From positions 1,587,501 to 1,651,500 of the forward strand of contig OX467083.1 of NCBI GenBank assembly GCA_950106755.1: DNA of 64,000 bases, written 5' to 3'. Made by a program: the position numbers and the translations under genes. The notes under the pieces are model-generated. The model did no database searches, was not told where the DNA came from, and saw only the letters and a program-made list of their open reading frames with translations. The DNA comes from Climacium dendroides. Lineage: Eukaryota; Streptophyta; Bryopsida; Hypnales; Climaciaceae. Positions 59,653 through 64,000 of this stretch are shown in pieces (position 1 is the stretch's first letter; each line of letters starts with the position of its first letter).

Positions 59653-62188
59653 TCTAGAGTGGCAGATTTTGCATTTGCCATACAATTCAATCAGTTTTAA
59701 GCAGAAAATTGATTCCTCACTGTGAGCTTCGAGTTACGAAGTACTCGATCGGCAGTGCTGTAAACAATGTACAAAAGATGATTTGATTCAATATAAAGCT
59801 AAATCCTTACCCTAAATTTGAAGATTACGCTGTGATCACGCACAAACCGTCTTCTTGGGTTCATTCCTACATGACAGACTTCGTCAAAGCATTTGCATGA
59901 TTGTTGTAGTGGCCGTGCCAGTAGAAATTAGATGATGAGGAAATTGCCCCAGCTAAACTTGCTTCAAGCTTCTCCACAGCGTTTGGGACGTGGCTTGGGA
60001 AGGTTAGACTTGTTGAAAAAAAAATTCAGTAAATTTTTTTCTTGAAAGACTGAAAGACAAATAGAATTGGAATCTAACCCAAGTCATTTCATATTTTTTG
60101 CCAAGAGCTTTGTGGAATCAGTTATGAACTTTTGAAATTGAAATGTAGTGGTCATTAAAAGTGTCCACACTCTTGAAATATACACTATTTGCACATTGTT
60201 GGTGCAATGAGAAAGTAAACTTTACAAATAGTATATGCTTTTGAGCCCAAGCACTTTATGGACCTCTTACCTTCCTAGAAAGTGAAAATTACAATACTTT
60301 GTAGCCTCTTACAATTTTGAAATTGCTTAAAAAGTTGATGAAATTTGATCTTTGGATTTAAATTCAATAGTTTTACCAATAAATCCCTTGGTCTCTATAG
60401 GCCTACAAGGACCAAGGGATTTTGACCATGTAGAATTTTTAGAGTCTTGAACATGATCTTCTATTGGTTTTTTCAACAACCTCATATTCTAAATCAGAAT
60501 CAAACCATGTATTTGGTGAGAGATTCTTTCATTCACTACAGTTGCAAAATAGTATATACAAGATTTAGTGATTAAAATGGTATTTTATAACTAGAAAAAT
60601 CAACCTTGTTTAAACCTTGTAGGCCATACTTCAAAGGATAAGTATGCAATATGGACAAACTAATGTCATTATGTCCCATAATGCTCAAGAGCCGGAGGCT
60701 CGAGAGCATTATCTAGTCCATTTCAAATCCATCACCAGCAAACATGACAAATGTGAATGCCCTCATCATGAGTTTCCAGATATCTACTGATTTCTGAGAC
60801 ACCATATTTAGTTCAAAATTCACACTTTGTTCATGATGAAGGGTTTTTTTTGGAAAGAGAGGTGACCCAAAAAAAAGAGGTGACCCAGAAAAAGAGGGAG
60901 AGAGAATAACAATCAGTCCTGCTCCAACACTGATAAAGTTGTGTATGTACAAATGTGATGATTTGGAGTTCAACAACTGAAGTAAGAAATCAATAGAGCT
61001 TCAATTCTAGATCGCCTTCCATAACTCACATGCCCTGAAGGACTTTTGAAATGTCACTTTTCAATGCAATAAGCTAAATCACTTCACAAGAACTCCATTA
61101 CATTACCATGTATGTGCATTTGGGATTTTGGGCCGCCTAGCTAGGCTGTGGTGACATTACAGAGGTCTGGGTGGATATCTGTACCCTGCCAAGCTGATCA
61201 ACTTATCCCCAGTCAGACCGGACGGGAAATTCAAGGCGTCGTCACTGGAGGAATGATGATACGGGAGTCGGCTAGTTTCGCCAAAAGAAGTTCTGACATC
61301 CCAAGCCTCCACGTCTTCGGAGATCAGTCGGCCATTTGGAGATTCAATGGTTCCTGCAAAGATCAATGCCATCAGCTATCACTCGCCACATGAAGCTGTA
61401 ATTTGAGGCAATTCAGTCTAGTGGAACTGTTACCGGCATGCATTTAATTTCTTCTATGAATTTTTTGTGAGCACATCAGATGTCCTGGCCTGGACAAATC
61501 TGAGTTCAAATCTGAGTTTATTGGTGATTATTTAGTGCTAACCCCTTTTGAAGCATGTCACTGAAAATACAATATACATCTAGAAAGCAATGTCTAAATT
61601 GGGATGTTTCAAACAATCTACAAAACACTGCACGCCCAACACACTATAAATTTAGTCTTTTAATTTGTTTTATTGCAAGTGGACAGTTCACAATGTCCTG
61701 AATTTAGCTCTTGGGTTCAAAACCTTGGGCTTCTAACACTAGTTTCAACTTCTAAGAACTGAAGGTTAAAACAACATCTCATTGTTGTTTTTCTAATTTC
61801 AGTTTTGTTTCAACTGAGGGATGGCGTATGTGATTTTTGTGACAGTTCGAAATGTTTGAACATTTATGAGCATCTTTTATTCTTAGAATTGATTTCAGAG
61901 TCCCTCTTTCTGAAATCAATTCCAATTTATTATATACCCAGTTGTTTTGTTTACTAAAAAAACCCAGAGATCTCTATGTTTGGGTTGATCTAAGGACTCA
62001 GAATGAGAAACGGTGATGGATTATATTCCGGCCTCAGGGCTCTGAAGAGCCAGTGAGCCAGGGACACAATCTTCCCAAACACTGGATGTGGCAATATTAA
62101 GAATTGATTCAAACGATGTGAGAGAATATCTTCATCGGTGTGCTGTAGCTGTCGGCCATTAATTATGTATCCCTGCGGAACTAACTAC
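59653..62188. other. Intergenic, no secure gene
   Basis: AT-rich apart from a G+C-richer island at 61150-61390, which is open on both strands. The plus frame contains GVVTGGMMIRESASF and IPSLHVFGDQ, faintly like the core of FSH1-type serine hydrolases, but no splice-linked partner was found. It may be a relic exon. Confidence 0.3.
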
Positions 62189-63687
62189 TTAAGTTGAAAG
62201 ACCTGGTTCATGGAAGTGGTGGTCGCTGAAGAGAATGTCGGCGGTGATGTGATCCACATTGGGCAGCTGCGGATCGGTCGCCAGCGTCGCAAAATCCACA
62301 TGATGGTGATGGGATCGCAAGTGATCTTCCAGCACGCCTTCAATCTCTTCCACCCCCGAGCTCCCGACGCCTAGCTGGTCCGAAGGATTGGAATTGCAAG
62401 TGGGAACAAGCTGTTCATTGGCAACTAGCTCGTGGTCTCGTTCCGTCTTCACGCGCTTCACTCTCGGAGAGGCCACCGAGTCTCCTTCGTCTTCTTCGGT
62501 GTCTTCAGAGGCCTTGGCCGCCCTTTCCTGGGGACTCACCTGCCAAATTTTATTTACCTGGAAAATCAACCCATTTGATCTCTGTACAATACTTGACTCA
62601 CGACGTGACTGTTGTGAACGAGAGATGAGCGTAGCTAGCTCCAACAATTCAACAGTCATTACCCAGTACATTATACCCATTTTCATTCTGTTTTTTCATC
62701 TTATCAGCACGACAATCTGGCAATGGGGACCACTGCATGCGAAAGAACGTTGTGCATGTTGCGGTGTTCGGATACAATCTTTTTTTGCCCGAAGCTAGAA
62801 ATTAAACTGCTTGTTGGATTGGATTTTGTTTCAAAACTAGAAGCCTCAAAATAAAGGAGTAAACGGTTAATGGTTTGCTACAAAAGTTAGCCTGTTGTTA
62901 GGCGCAGATCAATTCAAAAGCATGCATTAGGGATTCCATCCCTTCCAGCAGCGGAACCGTGAGGGTGTATCCTTCTCAATACTAGTTACAAGTAGAGGTA
63001 TGCACGCATGGTCTTTCCCATGCAACAATTCAATGCAATATGGAAATTAATTACCTCGATGTTGCTCAAAACTAGAAGCCGATCGAATGAAGAGTATATT
63101 AGACATTCTTTAAATACATCAGTGAGCAAGGACATCAATTAAAACGTACCATAATTAGGGAAGGTTTTATTGTTTGCTTTGGGAGGGTACCAATTAAGTT
63201 AGAGTTGAGCAGACATGGTGTATATACGTACCTTGGGAGCATTGTTTTCGGGGGTGGAGCGCGTGAGTCTTCGTCTCCTGCCCACCTGATGCTGCAGCTT
63301 TCGTTTGGCACGGGCTTTGCGATTCTGGAACCAGTTGTACACATTGGTCTCCGAAATGGGGCCGAACTGGCTGAGCTCCAGGGCGATCTCTTTGATGCGT
63401 CCTTTGTTGGGCGTGTTGCCATTGCACTGCTCGAACATGCTCTCCAGCGTCTGGAACTGCTGGGGATTGGCATTCCACCGTGATCTCCCGGGAGCTTTGG
63501 TGGATGCCCTTTCCATGGAGTCTACTCTACTCTTACTTTCTTTCTTTCCTTCCTTCTTTCGTAGGATTCTTTCGGGTGAAAATTTGGGCCCTGTGATCGA
63601 GAGAGAGTCAGAGAGAGCTAGCTGGGAGCTTGTTGTCGCTTCCTCCTGCTGGGGGTGTGATGATCTCCAAGCGACATGCCGCTTCAT
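62189..63687 (-). CDS. WOX13-like: WUSCHEL-related homeobox transcription factor, WOX13-like type
   Basis: Exon 1 is 63687-63232 (ends CCCAAG|GTACGT). Exon 2 is 62539-62189 (after TTTGGCAG), giving 269 residues; an acceptor 18 bases earlier would add VNKIWQ. The homeodomain (about residues 69-132) begins SRWNANPQQFQTLESMF and has the WOX-specific spacing, with helix 3 reading ETNVYNWFQNRKARAKRK. YNWFQNR, rather than the FYWFQNHKAR form of WUS/WOX1-7, points to the ancient T1 (WOX13) clade. The C-terminal part is acidic with a basic KRVKTE patch and a His-rich stretch. No WUS box or EAR motif was seen. The start could instead be Met58 (63516). The N-terminal YATICEQLVEMH-type motif of WOX13 proteins is absent, so an upstream exon beyond the visible model is possible. 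Confidence 0.85.
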
Positions 63688-64000
63688 TCCTGACTCCTAA
63701 GTCCTGGCCCAGCTAGGGACTCACTGAATACGGCGTACTGCAGCAGGAACCTACATGTATACTATCCAGTATCAACTTACATGATAATGTAATATTACAT
63801 GTGCATACTCACATCACATCCACGTACTTGAATCCACTTACATGACGTAAAACAACATATGTGTATTATCCACTATCAAACCATAAACCCTTGAACTCGA
63901 AACACAAAAAGGATGTCGTAGGAATTGTCAATCTCCTATTGAATCAGTGGTCCCTCGTTACCAACAACTACTTCTCTACTCATACACTTTGTTTGTCTCC
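63688..64000 (-). promoter_or_regulatory. WOX upstream region
   Basis: Sequence upstream of the WOX start codon, to the window edge. It has no ORF of note. The motif 'acatg(a/t)' preceded by 'ctt' recurs (e.g. 63776, 63836), without clear meaning. Confidence 0.35.

Noticed and set aside
59193..59685. Alternative frames of 154 (+) and 152 (-) residues over the 59.2-kb gene
   Set aside because: Shadows of the strongly conserved 138-residue frame, which alone is preserved in the paralog.

Overview
The window is nuclear DNA of a land plant. Support: a plant-type OST4 mini-protein, a mitochondrial NFS1-type cysteine desulfurase, a WUSCHEL-related homeobox gene of the WOX13-like (T1) type, a heavy-metal-associated (HMA) protein with a long Pro/Lys/Glu tail, a gene with a plastid-transit-like N-terminus, GT-AG introns, telo-box motifs (AAACCCTA) near gene starts, and AT-rich intergenic DNA full of TIR and foldback elements. 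The WOX type and two small unrecognised genes fit a seedless plant (bryophyte or lycophyte). That placement is inference; no species can be named from the sequence.

Layout. 1.37-2.22 kb (+): intronless membrane protein with an internal duplication. 4.9-7.3 kb (-): three-exon orphan gene. 8.4-13.4 kb: repeats, including a long inverted-repeat element and a pogo/Tigger-like element with a decayed transposase. 13.7-19.1 kb (-): HMA gene plus poorly resolved exons, two of which are paralogous. 20.46-20.73 kb: a MITE with 8-bp target duplication. 23.6-26.2 kb (+): eight-exon gene, probably plastid-targeted, with a triplicated splice-acceptor segment. 26-33 kb: AT-rich DNA with simple and dispersed repeats. 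33.0-33.4 kb (-) and 59.2-59.7 kb (+): inverted pair of paralogous small genes. 34.3-38.1 kb: large inverted repeat. 38.5-39.1 kb: broken copy of part of the ARM-type gene. 39.4-40.9 kb (-): NFS1. 41.9-44.2 kb: two related foldback elements. 45.4 kb (-): OST4. 49.4-58.2 kb (-): 26-exon ARM/HEAT-type protein, 1225 residues in my model. 62.2-63.7 kb (-): WOX gene.

The genes form no operon-like or pathway cluster. They are independent housekeeping, regulatory and lineage-specific genes separated by mobile-element debris. Multi-exon models were built by hand by matching splice phases. The ARM model (26 exons) and the 23.6-kb model (8 exons) both close in frame, but neither has been checked against transcripts. 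No tRNA, rRNA or CRISPR array was seen.
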